This document shows, one piece after another, positions 9,594-18,848 of a stretch of 46,361 bases of DNA. The translations under genes and the position numbers were made by a program. The notes under the pieces were generated by a model. It did no database searches and had not been told where the DNA came from. It worked only from the letters and a program-made list of their open reading frames with translations. Within the stretch, counting starts at the first letter, position 1, and each line of letters opens with the position of its first letter. This stretch comes from an uncultured Pirellulaceae bacterium (GTDB taxonomy: Bacteria; Planctomycetota; Planctomycetia; Pirellulales; Pirellulaceae): contig CAMYKF010000731.1 of the NCBI GenBank assembly GCA_947258905.1, forward strand, positions 1-46,361. Reading direction: 5' to 3'.

Positions 9594-10192
9594 CTATTCA
9601 TCAGGTGTTTGTTTCAGCTGGCTCATCGTCTGGGCGATTTGTGCAGCTAGTGGACGGTCGCCCAGCCCCGAGATGATTTTCGCGGCTTCGCGTTCTGGCA
9701 GCATATCCAGCAAGCGTACCGCCATTTCCATGTTGCCATCGTCACACAGTTGTCGAATGAGACCGGCAGCCTCCTCGTCCGCCATCTCCTTCAGCACCTT
9801 GGAGACGGTACGCAAGTTTTCAGACAGGACCGGAGCTGGCAGGTCGCTGGCCGTTGCCCCGGCCGGGGCTCGTCAATCATGAACGTCAGCTGTCGTTGGC
9901 GTTCCTCCAGCAGTTTTTCCCGGTCCAGCAAGTGCTTTTCACGCTGGCGGATTGAATCGTTGAGTCGCAAAACCGTTTCCGCCGGCAAGCTGCCTGGTTG
10001 ATGCTCGCCATGATGGGTCACGCTGGTCCGGGTGACGTCTTGCTGGCTGGTCGGTTGGCGGGATGTCGGGGCAAGCTCGGCCTGAGCCGACTCTTCAGGC
10101 TCCACTGGAGCCGGGCGCAGGAACCAGGAAGCTGTCGCCGCCGCCCCAAACAACACCACGCCGGTAACGAACATGATCAAAAACCTCGTCAT
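9594..10192 (-). pseudogene. MotE-like protein in two overlapping frames (frameshifted, split, or programmed frameshift)
   Basis: ORF 9791..10192 (TM + coiled coil ending ...RQRQLTFMIDE) and ORF 9594..9815 (MADEEAAGLIRQLCDDGNMEMAVRLLDMLPEREAAKIISGLGDRPLAAQIAQ) together form one MotE-like architecture; offset is -1. Confidence 0.6.
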
Positions 10193-10195
10193 CGA

Positions 10196-10663
10196 TTATT
10201 CTCCTTCTGGTCGGGACCACTGTCTCATGATGATTTCAGACAGATCATTCAGCTCTGCCTTTTCCGCGGCCACAGTCCGCGCTGCCTGCTGTTCGTGTTC
10301 GAGCAGTTCATACGATTCAGCCTTGATTCTCTCTGCGGTGCTGGCGGCGACCTTGTGGTGCCAGTTCGCCATTTTTTGGTCGACACCTTCCCGGGCCGAG
10401 TCTATTTCGTGACGCAGGTGTTTCAGCACATCCTGGTGTGCATGAGCCAGTCGCGCACCGCCACTCAAATCCTGGTGGCTGGCATCGGTCACCTGATCAA
10501 ATCGCACATACAGGTCGTTCAGACGCTGTACGGACCGGTCCAGCTCGGCCTTGCAGCGAGCCGCTTCCATTTCTGCCAGCCGCTGCCTTTGCTTCTGGTA
10601 CTTGTGCAATTTTGCGATGGAAAAATGAGTCCGGGACACGTGTTCACTCCGTTTTAATGTCAT
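10196..10663 (-). CDS. fliJ: FliJ-like flagellar export coiled-coil protein
   Basis: Charged coiled coil directly after fliI; ATG at 10663 overlaps the fliI stop (ATGA). Confidence 0.8.
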   Translation of the reverse strand: MTLKRSEHVSRTHFSIAKLHKYQKQRQRLAEMEAARCKAELDRSVQRLNDLYVRFDQVTDASHQDLSGGARLAHAHQDVLKHLRHEIDSAREGVDQKMANWHHKVAASTAERIKAESYELLEHEQQAARTVAAEKAELNDLSEIIMRQWSRPEGE

Positions 10664-12000
10664 ACATGCGTGGCCGGCACGGTCGCCGATGCCAGCTGGG
10701 CGAGCCGTTCGATTTGGCTCATGGTTTGTTCCCACGTAACGAATTGACCGACGGGTTGTTGCAGAAAACGGTCCAGTTCCGGTTTCAGGCGAACAGCCAG
10801 ATCAACAATGCCGGAAGTACCGGGCTGGTAAGCTCCGATTCGAATCAGGTCCTCGACTTCGTGGTACTCGCCGAGCATTTCGCGTAACCGCAATACCCGC
10901 TGGATATGGGCGGCTTCGGTCACCTGATTTGCTACACGGCTGACACTGGACAGGATGTCGACGGCCGGGAAGTGACCTTTTTCGGCCAGCTTGCGATCCA
11001 AAACGATGTGTCCGTCCAGCATGGAACGCGCGGCGTCGGCGACCGGCTCGGAGGTATCGTCCCCGTCGACGAGCACGGTCAATATGCCTGTGATCAGACC
11101 GCAGTCGCTGGTGCCCAGTTGTTCGATCAGGTTGGCCAGCAGCTGAATCGCCGAAGGTGTGAACCCGCGAGAACTGGGAGGCTCGCCAATCGACAAACCG
11201 AGCTCGCGTTGCGACCAGGCCAAACGCGTCAGGCTGTCGGCCATGAACAGCACATGTTTGCCCTGTCGCCGAAACCAGTCGGCAATGGTGAGAGCAGTTT
11301 GGGCCGAACGAATGCGCAACAGCGGGGGTTGTTCGGCAGTGGATACGATAACCACCGAGCGTTGCAGGCCGCGTGTTCCCAGGCATTGCTCGATAAAGGG
11401 ACGTACTTCGCGGCCGCGTTCCCCAACCAGCACAACGACGTTGACATCGGATTGCGCGTGTCGGGCAATTTCGCCCAGCAGCGTACTCTTGCCTACGCCG
11501 CTGCCCGCAAACAATCCGATGCGCTGCCCGGCTCCGATGGTCAGCATGCCATCGAGGGCTTTTTGTCCAGTGACAAACGGCTGGTTAATGGGCCGGCGCG
11601 TCATCGGATCGGGTGAGGCATTCTGCAAGGGAATCCAGTCTTCAAAGATCAGCGGTGCTGCGTGATCGAGTGGCTGGCCCAGTGCGTCGATCACGCGACC
11701 CTGCAGCCGTGCTCCCACTGGAACCAGCATCTGGCGATTTAATCCAACGACCGTGGCGCCTGCAGTCAGCGAAACCGTTGATTGCAACGGCATGAGTTGT
11801 GAATGACCGGAGGAAAAGCCCACGACTTCTGCCAACACCGGCTGACCATGCCCGCTGAGCACGTAACACAACTCGCCCACGGTGGCTGTCAGCGTGGCGG
11901 TGAGAATGCCACGCGCGCTAACCAGATGCCCGGCGTTCCGGAAATCGGCGCAGTCCCTGACCCGGGAGACCAGTTTGTCGACGTTCAATTTCGGCTTCAT
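10660..12000 (-). CDS. fliI: flagellum-specific ATPase FliI
   Basis: Walker A GLFAGSGVGKSTLLGE, LVGERGREVRPFIE, VLFMADSLTRLAWSQRELGLSIGEPPSSRGFTPS; start taken at MKPKLNVDKL. Confidence 0.97.
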   Translation of the reverse strand: MKPKLNVDKLVSRVRDCADFRNAGHLVSARGILTATLTATVGELCYVLSGHGQPVLAEVVGFSSGHSQLMPLQSTVSLTAGATVVGLNRQMLVPVGARLQGRVIDALGQPLDHAAPLIFEDWIPLQNASPDPMTRRPINQPFVTGQKALDGMLTIGAGQRIGLFAGSGVGKSTLLGEIARHAQSDVNVVVLVGERGREVRPFIEQCLGTRGLQRSVVIVSTAEQPPLLRIRSAQTALTIADWFRRQGKHVLFMADSLTRLAWSQRELGLSIGEPPSSRGFTPSAIQLLANLIEQLGTSDCGLITGILTVLVDGDDTSEPVADAARSMLDGHIVLDRKLAEKGHFPAVDILSSVSRVANQVTEAAHIQRVLRLREMLGEYHEVEDLIRIGAYQPGTSGIVDLAVRLKPELDRFLQQPVGQFVTWEQTMSQIERLAQLASATVPATHV

Positions 12001-12577
12001 GAAGAATCTCCAATAAGCTTTGCCGGATTTCGCCCAGCTGAATGGTCGGATCGTAAAACAACGCAAAGCTGTTGGCGTCCAGCCGCGCGCCACCGCGTGG
12101 CAAGTCGGGACTGGGTAGCCAGGTGACCTGGTCATATACGGCCCGTACCGATTCATCACCCGTTTTCAACTGTTGCAACAATTCCAGATCCTGTGGATGG
12201 AGCAATACCGTGGCAGCATCGTGGGCATCAACGTGCACCAGCAGCTCGTCAATCATTTCCGACAGCGGATATTCATCGGCCTCAATCTTGCCAAACAGGA
12301 TCTTGCCGGCAATCGTCACTGCCAGCTCGATCGCCAGTTGATGCAGGACAGCGATCGATTCGCTACGTCCGGAATGCAATTGCAGCAATTGCTCAACCAG
12401 TTGCTCCAGCGATTCACCCAGGTGTTCTACAGGTGTCGGGCCCGCCGGTGCGGTTGGCGCGGACGACGTAATCGTCGTCCTTGGGGATTTGCAATCCGCA
12501 ACTTGATCACCGGACAGCCGCACCTCGCACGGAGACTGGTGGAATTGCACGCGATGGATGGACCCTGATCGGCTCAT
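11918..12577 (-). CDS. fliH: flagellar assembly protein FliH
   Basis: FliH-like C-terminal domain (LHQLAIELAVTIAGKILFGKIEAD...GGARLDANSFALFYDPTIQLGEIRQSLLEIL) between fliG and fliI. Confidence 0.85.
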   Translation of the reverse strand: MSRSGSIHRVQFHQSPCEVRLSGDQVADCKSPRTTITSSAPTAPAGPTPVEHLGESLEQLVEQLLQLHSGRSESIAVLHQLAIELAVTIAGKILFGKIEADEYPLSEMIDELLVHVDAHDAATVLLHPQDLELLQQLKTGDESVRAVYDQVTWLPSPDLPRGGARLDANSFALFYDPTIQLGEIRQSLLEILHEAEIERRQTGLPGQGLRRFPERRASG

Positions 12578-13575
12578 GGCAGTTCGTTCAACTCCCCGTT
12601 GGCGTCAAGCTGGGCGATCAGCTGGGCGATTTGCCTGCGGGCGGCGGCGACTTCTTCATCGCTGGACGCCTGTTGAAATTCCATTTCCTCCTGCAAGGCC
12701 GCGGTCGCGCGTTTGGAGAGGTTTTCAAAAATCCGGCCGCTGATCTCCCCGTCCACGTCTTGCAAGGCGACCACCAGCTGCCGGGTGTCGACCTGACCCA
12801 GCAATTTTTGCACCGAGCGGTTGTCATACTGGACGATGTCGTCGAAGACGTACAGTAATTCCTGCAGTCGCGTGGCGGTTTCCGGGTCGCTCTCCCTCAA
12901 CTGTTCCATCAGTCGCGCCCGGGTTGCCTTGGGCAATGCCCGCAGCAAATCCGCAGTCTTTTGGTCGATATCCCGGTTTTCCATTTGAGCCGGTTCGATC
13001 AGCGCGCCTTTTTCCACCGTGGTCCGTGCGACCCGCATCAGCAAATCCTGTGGCACACTGTTTGGTTGTTGCAGGGCAAAGAAAGCACCGGGTTGTTGTT
13101 CGGCCGGCAGCAGGTCCAGGACGCTGGCCGCTGCTGCGTTATCCAGGCAGGAAAGCACCATGCCGATCGTTTTGGCGTGCTCATTGGCCAGGGCACCGGC
13201 AATCTGCAGCGGAGCCAGACGTTGCAGGTCGGCGATGGGATCATCCGAGGGCTGGAAGATCTTGAGGCGGGGGCGTGCAGGCACTGGCGCGACAACTTCT
13301 TCCTCGTCATCCACGGGCAAATCGTCAAACGATTCGGCAGCCCAGTTGGATGGTGCATTGGCTGTTTTCAGGGCAAAACGAAAAAAGGTCTCAAAATCAT
13401 CCAGCACGTCGTTCAGTTCATCAGCCTGCGGTGGCTGGCTAGCCAGTTGGTCAAGAGCTTCGCGCACCTGGTCCGCCTTGTCGCCCGCCAGCCCTGCCAG
13501 CGCAGGCTCGGTGACGTCGCTTCCCAAGCCGGATAGCAACAAGGCAATTCGATGAACATCATTGAAACGTTGCAT
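12574..13575 (-). CDS. fliG: flagellar motor switch protein FliG (divergent)
   Basis: NEHAKTIGMVLSCLDNAAAASVLDLLP and FDDIVQYDNRSVQKLLGQVDTRQLVVALQDVDGEISGRIFENLSKRA. Confidence 0.93.
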   Translation of the reverse strand: MQRFNDVHRIALLLSGLGSDVTEPALAGLAGDKADQVREALDQLASQPPQADELNDVLDDFETFFRFALKTANAPSNWAAESFDDLPVDDEEEVVAPVPARPRLKIFQPSDDPIADLQRLAPLQIAGALANEHAKTIGMVLSCLDNAAAASVLDLLPAEQQPGAFFALQQPNSVPQDLLMRVARTTVEKGALIEPAQMENRDIDQKTADLLRALPKATRARLMEQLRESDPETATRLQELLYVFDDIVQYDNRSVQKLLGQVDTRQLVVALQDVDGEISGRIFENLSKRATAALQEEMEFQQASSDEEVAAARRQIAQLIAQLDANGELNELP

Positions 13576-13626
13576 GGGAGACAGGTTTCACCCTGCGAGT
13601 TTTCCAGGTCGGTGCTTAATCTGGCG

Positions 13627-15207
13627 TTAGGCCGCCCGGCGAGATTCTTCCGGGACAGCACCCGTTTCGCCGGCAGATTCATCATTGATCCATGCCGCCA
13701 TGATGCTGGACAACAGCTCGGGATTCTTTCGTGCCAATGTGGCCAGTTCGCTCAATTGCCGGGCGCGTTGCGGCGTTATGGTGGCAGCTCCGTCGCCGCC
13801 TCCGGGAACTTGCACCGGTGTGATTCGTTTCAAGGTCAGCAATCCCAGAATCAGGGCCACCAGCGCAGCCACGCCCAGGGAAATATTGCGAATCAACGGC
13901 ATCCAGGCCTCCAGCGGTGCAGCTGGTTCGATGAGATCCAGCAAAGTCGGCTCTTCGGCTGCCATGGTCTCAACGACGACCAGTTCAATTCGATCCTTGC
14001 GCGAGTCGTCAAACCCGACTGCCTGCTTGATCAGGGATTCGATTTCCACACGCGTAACGTTGGGTTGCGTGGCGGAGTCGTCGCTTTCATTGCCGGTTGT
14101 GGATGTTGCGTCATCGCCGGCTGCACCTGGCGGTTGGGGTAACTCCACGATGGCGGCAATGGAAAGTCGCTTGACGCCACCGGGCAAGGTGGTTCTGGTT
14201 TCCTCGACGCCGTTATCAAAGTATTCCGTTTTGCTAGTTTCGCTCTCCATCATGACCTGCTTGGAACCCGAGCGGCGTGTGCCGCCATTCAGGTTGGCGG
14301 CGGCACCGGCCTCGCCTGTGGCCAGCGGATCGGCCTGGGTTCCTGTGGTAGTGGTGATTTCCTCGCTGGCAGGAACTTGCTCCTCGGAGTCATAACTTGT
14401 GCCCTTTTGTTCAATCTTCTGCAGATCGACCTCAGCGGTAACCCGTACCACCGAGCGACCGGACCCCAGCAGCGTTTCCAGCATCGTTTCTGCCTTGACC
14501 GCCAGGTCGTTTTCGATGTGTCGGCGGTATTCCAGCTGTCCGCCGATCGCCGTTCCGGTTTCGTCCGCGTCAAACATCTGGCCTTCCGTGTCGAAGACCT
14601 TGACGTTTTGGCGACGCAAACCTTCCACGCTGTTGGCCACCTGCGAGGCAATCAGTGATGACAGGTCGCGAGTGAATCGCTGACCGGCTTGCATCTCGAT
14701 CGTCACGCTGGCCGTGCGCTCCACCTGTTTATTGATAAAGGCGGAACGTTCGGGGACGCCCAGATGCACGGTTGCCGACTGGATTGACTTGAGACGGGCA
14801 ATCGTTTTGCCCAGTCGAAATTCCAGGTGCCTGGCCTTTTGACGTTCCTTGGCTCCCGGGTCCGTCAGTAAGAACGAACTCCCCGGTTCCGGCTCACGCT
14901 GGTCGGGAGGCACGATGTCCTGGATCGCCGCGATGGCCTCAGCCCATCGGTTCTCGTCGACCATGATCCGGTTGCCCAGCACATTGCTCTTGTAGGCGAT
15001 CCCGCGATCATCAAGGGTGCTTTTAACCTCCGCAGCGATCTGCGGATCGAGATCATTGGCCAGCGGAATATAGCTGGGTTGCATGACCCACCAGGCAACG
15101 CCGGCGATCATCAGCACACTGAGTGTGCCCATGGCTATTACGGACACACGAGCCGTCACGCTGGTCTGGTCCCAGACCTTGCGTAATGAGTTCACAAGAT
15201 TGTTCAC
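13627..15207 (-). CDS. fliF: flagellar MS-ring protein FliF
   Basis: PLANDLDPQIAAEVKSTLDDRGIAYK; ARHLEFRLGKTIARLKSIQSATVHLGVPERSAF; C-terminal FliG-binding-like segment. Confidence 0.97.
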   Translation of the reverse strand: MNNLVNSLRKVWDQTSVTARVSVIAMGTLSVLMIAGVAWWVMQPSYIPLANDLDPQIAAEVKSTLDDRGIAYKSNVLGNRIMVDENRWAEAIAAIQDIVPPDQREPEPGSSFLLTDPGAKERQKARHLEFRLGKTIARLKSIQSATVHLGVPERSAFINKQVERTASVTIEMQAGQRFTRDLSSLIASQVANSVEGLRRQNVKVFDTEGQMFDADETGTAIGGQLEYRRHIENDLAVKAETMLETLLGSGRSVVRVTAEVDLQKIEQKGTSYDSEEQVPASEEITTTTGTQADPLATGEAGAAANLNGGTRRSGSKQVMMESETSKTEYFDNGVEETRTTLPGGVKRLSIAAIVELPQPPGAAGDDATSTTGNESDDSATQPNVTRVEIESLIKQAVGFDDSRKDRIELVVVETMAAEEPTLLDLIEPAAPLEAWMPLIRNISLGVAALVALILGLLTLKRITPVQVPGGGDGAATITPQRARQLSELATLARKNPELLSSIMAAWINDESAGETGAVPEESRRAA

Positions 15208-15279
15208 GTCAACTGCCCCTTAACGCGATTGAAGTTGAATTGGATTTGGCGGAGTTTGCCAATCGGGTGCGACGCAGAC

Positions 15280-15576
15280 CTAAACCTGCATTCGCATGAT
15301 CTCCTGATAGGACTCCACCAACTTGTTACGCATCTCCAGCACCAGTCGAAACGACAGGTCGGCACGAGCCGCCGTCAGGACAACCTGGTGCAGACCGTCC
15401 GACTTGCCGGCCGCCAGTTCCTCGATGGCCTTGTCGGCTGCCAGTTGCTGCTGGTTGGCCTCGGTAACCATTTGCGCGAACGCGTTTCCCGGTGACTTGT
15501 CAGCGGACCTGGCCGTGGCGGACGTTGCCGCGGCGGGGGACACGCTGGTGACCGGAATGATCGGTGAAACCGACAT
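15280..15576 (-). CDS. fliE: flagellar hook-basal body protein FliE
   Basis: 98 aa; SFRLVLEMRNKLVESYQEIMRMQV C-terminus. Confidence 0.93.
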   Translation of the reverse strand: MSVSPIIPVTSVSPAAATSATARSADKSPGNAFAQMVTEANQQQLAADKAIEELAAGKSDGLHQVVLTAARADLSFRLVLEMRNKLVESYQEIMRMQV

Positions 15577-16019
15577 CAGCGATTACCTCGCAGCAAGGTC
15601 AGTGTCTGCTGTGCCATCTCGCGAAACGAACGAATCGAGCGCAGGTTCGCTTCGTACGCCCGGCTGGCCGTGATCATGTCGACCATCTCGTAGGGAATTT
15701 TTACATTGGGCATGGCCACCATGCCGTCCGCATTGGCGTCAGGGTGGCCGGGATTGTAGACCATGGGAAGTTCGCCTTGATCCTGCGTGACGCCCAGCAC
15801 GCTGACGCCGGCCATTCGGTCGACCGTACTCTGGCTGGCATCCTGCGGATCACCCATTTGCGCAGAAAACACGACTTGTTGTCGACGATAGGGTCCGCCT
15901 TCGGGAGAGCGCGTAGAGTTGGCGTTCGCGATGTTATTCGCGATAACTTCCATGCGATAGCGCTCCGCCGTCATACCGGTGGCGCTAATATCAATTGCGG
16001 AAAAAGTGGAGTTAAACAT
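15576..16019 (-). CDS. flgC: flagellar basal-body rod protein FlgC
   Basis: MFNSTFSAIDISATGMTAERYRMEVIANNIANANSTRSPEGGPYRRQ; start at ATG 16019. Confidence 0.96.
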   Translation of the reverse strand: MFNSTFSAIDISATGMTAERYRMEVIANNIANANSTRSPEGGPYRRQQVVFSAQMGDPQDASQSTVDRMAGVSVLGVTQDQGELPMVYNPGHPDANADGMVAMPNVKIPYEMVDMITASRAYEANLRSIRSFREMAQQTLTLLRGNR

Positions 16020-16062
16020 ATTCTGCCCAACATGTTTACGATCTGGCCTGGTTTTTGAATCG

Positions 16063-16404
16063 CTACTGTCCGGTAATGGCGCTCCGCAAAAGTGAAAACT
16101 TGGCCAGCAACAGGTGCGAGTACGTCTCGAATTGCAATGAGTTTTTGGTAAGCAAGCCCAACTCACGGTCCAGATCGACGTTGTTTCCGTCCTCGCGCTT
16201 AACCAGCCCGCGTGTTTCCTCGACGATGGCTTGCACAGCCGGATCACTGGCCAGCTGCTCCATCGACTGTTGAAAACTCACATCCAGGTTGCGGTAGCCG
16301 GGAGTGTTGACGTTCGCAATGTTCTGACTGACAACGCGATGCCGGACCTCGGCTTGCTGCAACAGTTGGCTGAGCGTATCGATTTGGGAAGATTTGCCGA
16401 TCAT
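16063..16404 (-). CDS. flgB: flagellar basal-body rod protein FlgB
   Basis: VVSQNIANVNTPGYRNLDVSFQQSM. Confidence 0.95.
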   Translation of the reverse strand: MIGKSSQIDTLSQLLQQAEVRHRVVSQNIANVNTPGYRNLDVSFQQSMEQLASDPAVQAIVEETRGLVKREDGNNVDLDRELGLLTKNSLQFETYSHLLLAKFSLLRSAITGQ

Positions 16405-16551
16405 ATGAACTAGATCGTCTGTACTGGCAAGCAGCTTTAGTCAAATCCTGCTGTTGCTGGCGTCAGGATAATGGCAGTTTGCGACGACAGCGTTGACTGC
16501 TGGCGCGAATTTCGTGGTAGAAGCGAAAAGTCGGAATATGGCAGCTGTGTG

Positions 16552-16578
16552 ACAAGTTCCGGCGCAGTCAATCGATAA
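16552..16578 (+). promoter_or_regulatory. candidate sigma-28-type promoter upstream of motA
   Basis: ACAAGTTC-N11-ATCGATAA; closely resembles the candidate at 42855-42882. Confidence 0.4.
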
Positions 16579-16622
16579 GGAAGCAGCAGGTGACAACGCG
16601 CGTCAGGAAAGCCTCGAGAAAC

Positions 16623-17399
16623 ATGGACATCGCCACCATCATTGGACTGCTGCTGGGGACCGGTCTGGTTATTGGCTCGATCTTGATGGGGGGCGGAGGC
16701 GGCCTTGGGCCCTTTATTAATATTCCGTCCATGATGATCACGATTGGTGGATCCTTTTCCGCCTTGTTGATCAACTTTCCGCTGAAGAACGTGCTGGGCG
16801 TGGTTTCGGTCGTCAAGAACTGCTTCATGCACAAGCTGCCCAGTGCGCAGGAAGTCATTGAACAGTTCAAAGTCTATGCTGGCATCGTTCGCAAGGATGG
16901 AATTTTGGCGTTGGAAAACAGCTTGGAAGAAGTCACCGATCCGTTTCTGCTGCGTGGCCTGGAAATGGTGGTTGGCGGCAATTCTCGCGAGGATATCCAG
17001 CAAGTGCTGGAGACCGAAGTCGCTTACATTGAACAACGTCACCAGGGCGGCAAAAAGATTCTTGAGTCTCTGGCCGCTGCCGCTCCGGCCTTCGGCATGA
17101 TCGGAACGCTGATTGGTCTCGTGCAGATGTTGCGTACCCTGGACGACCCCAGCCAGATCGGTGGCGGTATGGCGACGGCCCTGTTGACCACGTTGTACGG
17201 TGCCCTGACGGCCAACCTGTTTTGCATCCCGCTGGCCGGAAAACTGGAAAGCCGCAGCACTGAGGAACTAACCGTGCGGGAATTGATGACGGCGGGTTTG
17301 GTCTCCCTCGTCGACGGTCAAACTCCGCGGGCGCTGGAGGAACGACTGCTGGCCTTTGTGCCTCCGGGATCGCGCCCGGTTACTGAACAGGCAGCCTGA
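16623..17399 (+). CDS. motA: flagellar motor stator protein MotA
   Basis: MDIATIIGLLLGTGLVIGSILMGGG...FINIPSMMITIGGSFSALL; GMIGTLIGLVQML; alternative GTG start 16590. Confidence 0.97.
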   Translation: MDIATIIGLLLGTGLVIGSILMGGGGGLGPFINIPSMMITIGGSFSALLINFPLKNVLGVVSVVKNCFMHKLPSAQEVIEQFKVYAGIVRKDGILALENSLEEVTDPFLLRGLEMVVGGNSREDIQQVLETEVAYIEQRHQGGKKILESLAAAAPAFGMIGTLIGLVQMLRTLDDPSQIGGGMATALLTTLYGALTANLFCIPLAGKLESRSTEELTVRELMTAGLVSLVDGQTPRALEERLLAFVPPGSRPVTEQAA

Positions 17400-17416
17400 C
17401 AACACGCAGTGAACGC

Positions 17417-18115
17417 ATGAGGAAGAAGAGCCCACCTCCGGAATCCAATGGTGACGTGCCGCTGTGGTTCATGACTTACAGCGACGTGATCACGCTGATG
17501 ATGACATTTTTTATTCTGCTTTTGACTTTTGCCACCAGCGAACCGGAAAGATTTGAACAGATGAAGATATCAGTTTTTGGTGCCAGCGGAGCGACGGGAC
17601 TGGTCGACGAAAAGCCGGAAGGAATTGAAAAGGACTCATGGGCACTGCGTGTCCGGCCCCGCGCCAGCCGCTTGACCAGCCGCGGATCGGAAGTGCCGCC
17701 CGTCGAACGCGACGCACCCCGGGAATCCCTCGACAAAGGCCTGAAGGGTCTGGAGCAAGATCAGGAAAGGCAGATCGTCAACGTTCTGACGATTGTTTTG
17801 CCAGGCAATTCCCTGGGGACCCCGCAGGGTGAGTTGTACGACTTTGGTGAACACAACATGAAAATGCTGGCCAACATGATGCGTGTTCGATCCTGGCAGG
17901 CAACATTTGAAATTTCCGCCGACTACCAGCTGAATCGGGCACTGGCCTGTATGCAGTTCATGTATCACGACCTCGGTATCGGGCCCGAACAGGTCGCCGT
18001 AAGCCGGGATGAATTTGCTGACATCGCGAACGACGACATTCGCATCATTCTGAGAAATTTCAAAAACCGCTCCCATGTCCAAACGCAATCGCAAACCGCC
18101 GAGCAAGCCCAGTAA
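17417..18115 (+). CDS. motB: MotB-like stator protein 1
   Basis: N-terminal TM with conserved Asp: LWFMTYSDVITLMMTFFILLLTFA; C-terminus weakly OmpA-like. Confidence 0.85.
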   Translation: MRKKSPPPESNGDVPLWFMTYSDVITLMMTFFILLLTFATSEPERFEQMKISVFGASGATGLVDEKPEGIEKDSWALRVRPRASRLTSRGSEVPPVERDAPRESLDKGLKGLEQDQERQIVNVLTIVLPGNSLGTPQGELYDFGEHNMKMLANMMRVRSWQATFEISADYQLNRALACMQFMYHDLGIGPEQVAVSRDEFADIANDDIRIILRNFKNRSHVQTQSQTAEQAQ

Positions 18116-18815
18116 CGCCTATCTGATCTCGTTCGGCGACACAATGACGGCCATGCTGGCCTTTTTCATTGTGCTCAACACGCTGGCCAAGGAACAAACA
18201 GGTGCCAACCTGCATGCCGGGACCGGTTCCTTTGTTACGGCAATCAACTCCATGGGCTTGCCCGGGCTGTTTGCCGGTGACACGTCCAAACGGGTGCACC
18301 AGATGCAGGACGCCAGTCCCAAATACGTCGTCAATGATAGTGACCAGACGAGTGAGGGCGCTGGTGAAGGACCAGATGAAGAGGACAACCAGTTGCGTGT
18401 ACTGGACCGCGATGCCGAGAACATGCAACGTGTGATCGTCGAGCTGGAGCAGCAATTCGATGTGCAACTGACCTCGCTGGAGACCAGCTCGGTGGCATTC
18501 GACCTGTTTGAAAAGCTGGGCACAGGAGATGAGATTCTGCCAGACTCGGCTCGCAAGGTGCTGATTCAGTCAATTGGTACCATGTCGCGGCCCGCTTATC
18601 GCATGGAGGTCAACGTCTGGTCACCCACACCCAGTGCCAGCGCATTGAAACGATCGACCGAATCGGCATTCCTCATCCGTCAGGCCATTCGCCGCGAGTT
18701 TCCCTTGCTCACGCGTCGCGATGACGCCATCAGGGCCACCGCCAATCTGTGGCCGCACAGCGATGAACGCCGCCCCGTCATGTCAATCACGCTGATCAAG
18801 GAAACCACCGAGTGA
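18075..18815 (+). CDS. MotB-like stator protein 2
   Basis: YLISFGDTMTAMLAFFIVLNTLAKE (TM with Asp) and weak OmpA-like C-terminus; overlaps MotB-1 by 41 bp. Confidence 0.75.
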   Translation: MSKRNRKPPSKPSNAYLISFGDTMTAMLAFFIVLNTLAKEQTGANLHAGTGSFVTAINSMGLPGLFAGDTSKRVHQMQDASPKYVVNDSDQTSEGAGEGPDEEDNQLRVLDRDAENMQRVIVELEQQFDVQLTSLETSSVAFDLFEKLGTGDEILPDSARKVLIQSIGTMSRPAYRMEVNVWSPTPSASALKRSTESAFLIRQAIRREFPLLTRRDDAIRATANLWPHSDERRPVMSITLIKETTE

Positions 18816-18848
18816 GGGACAGGCGGCATCCATGCAGTGCCCGGCGAT

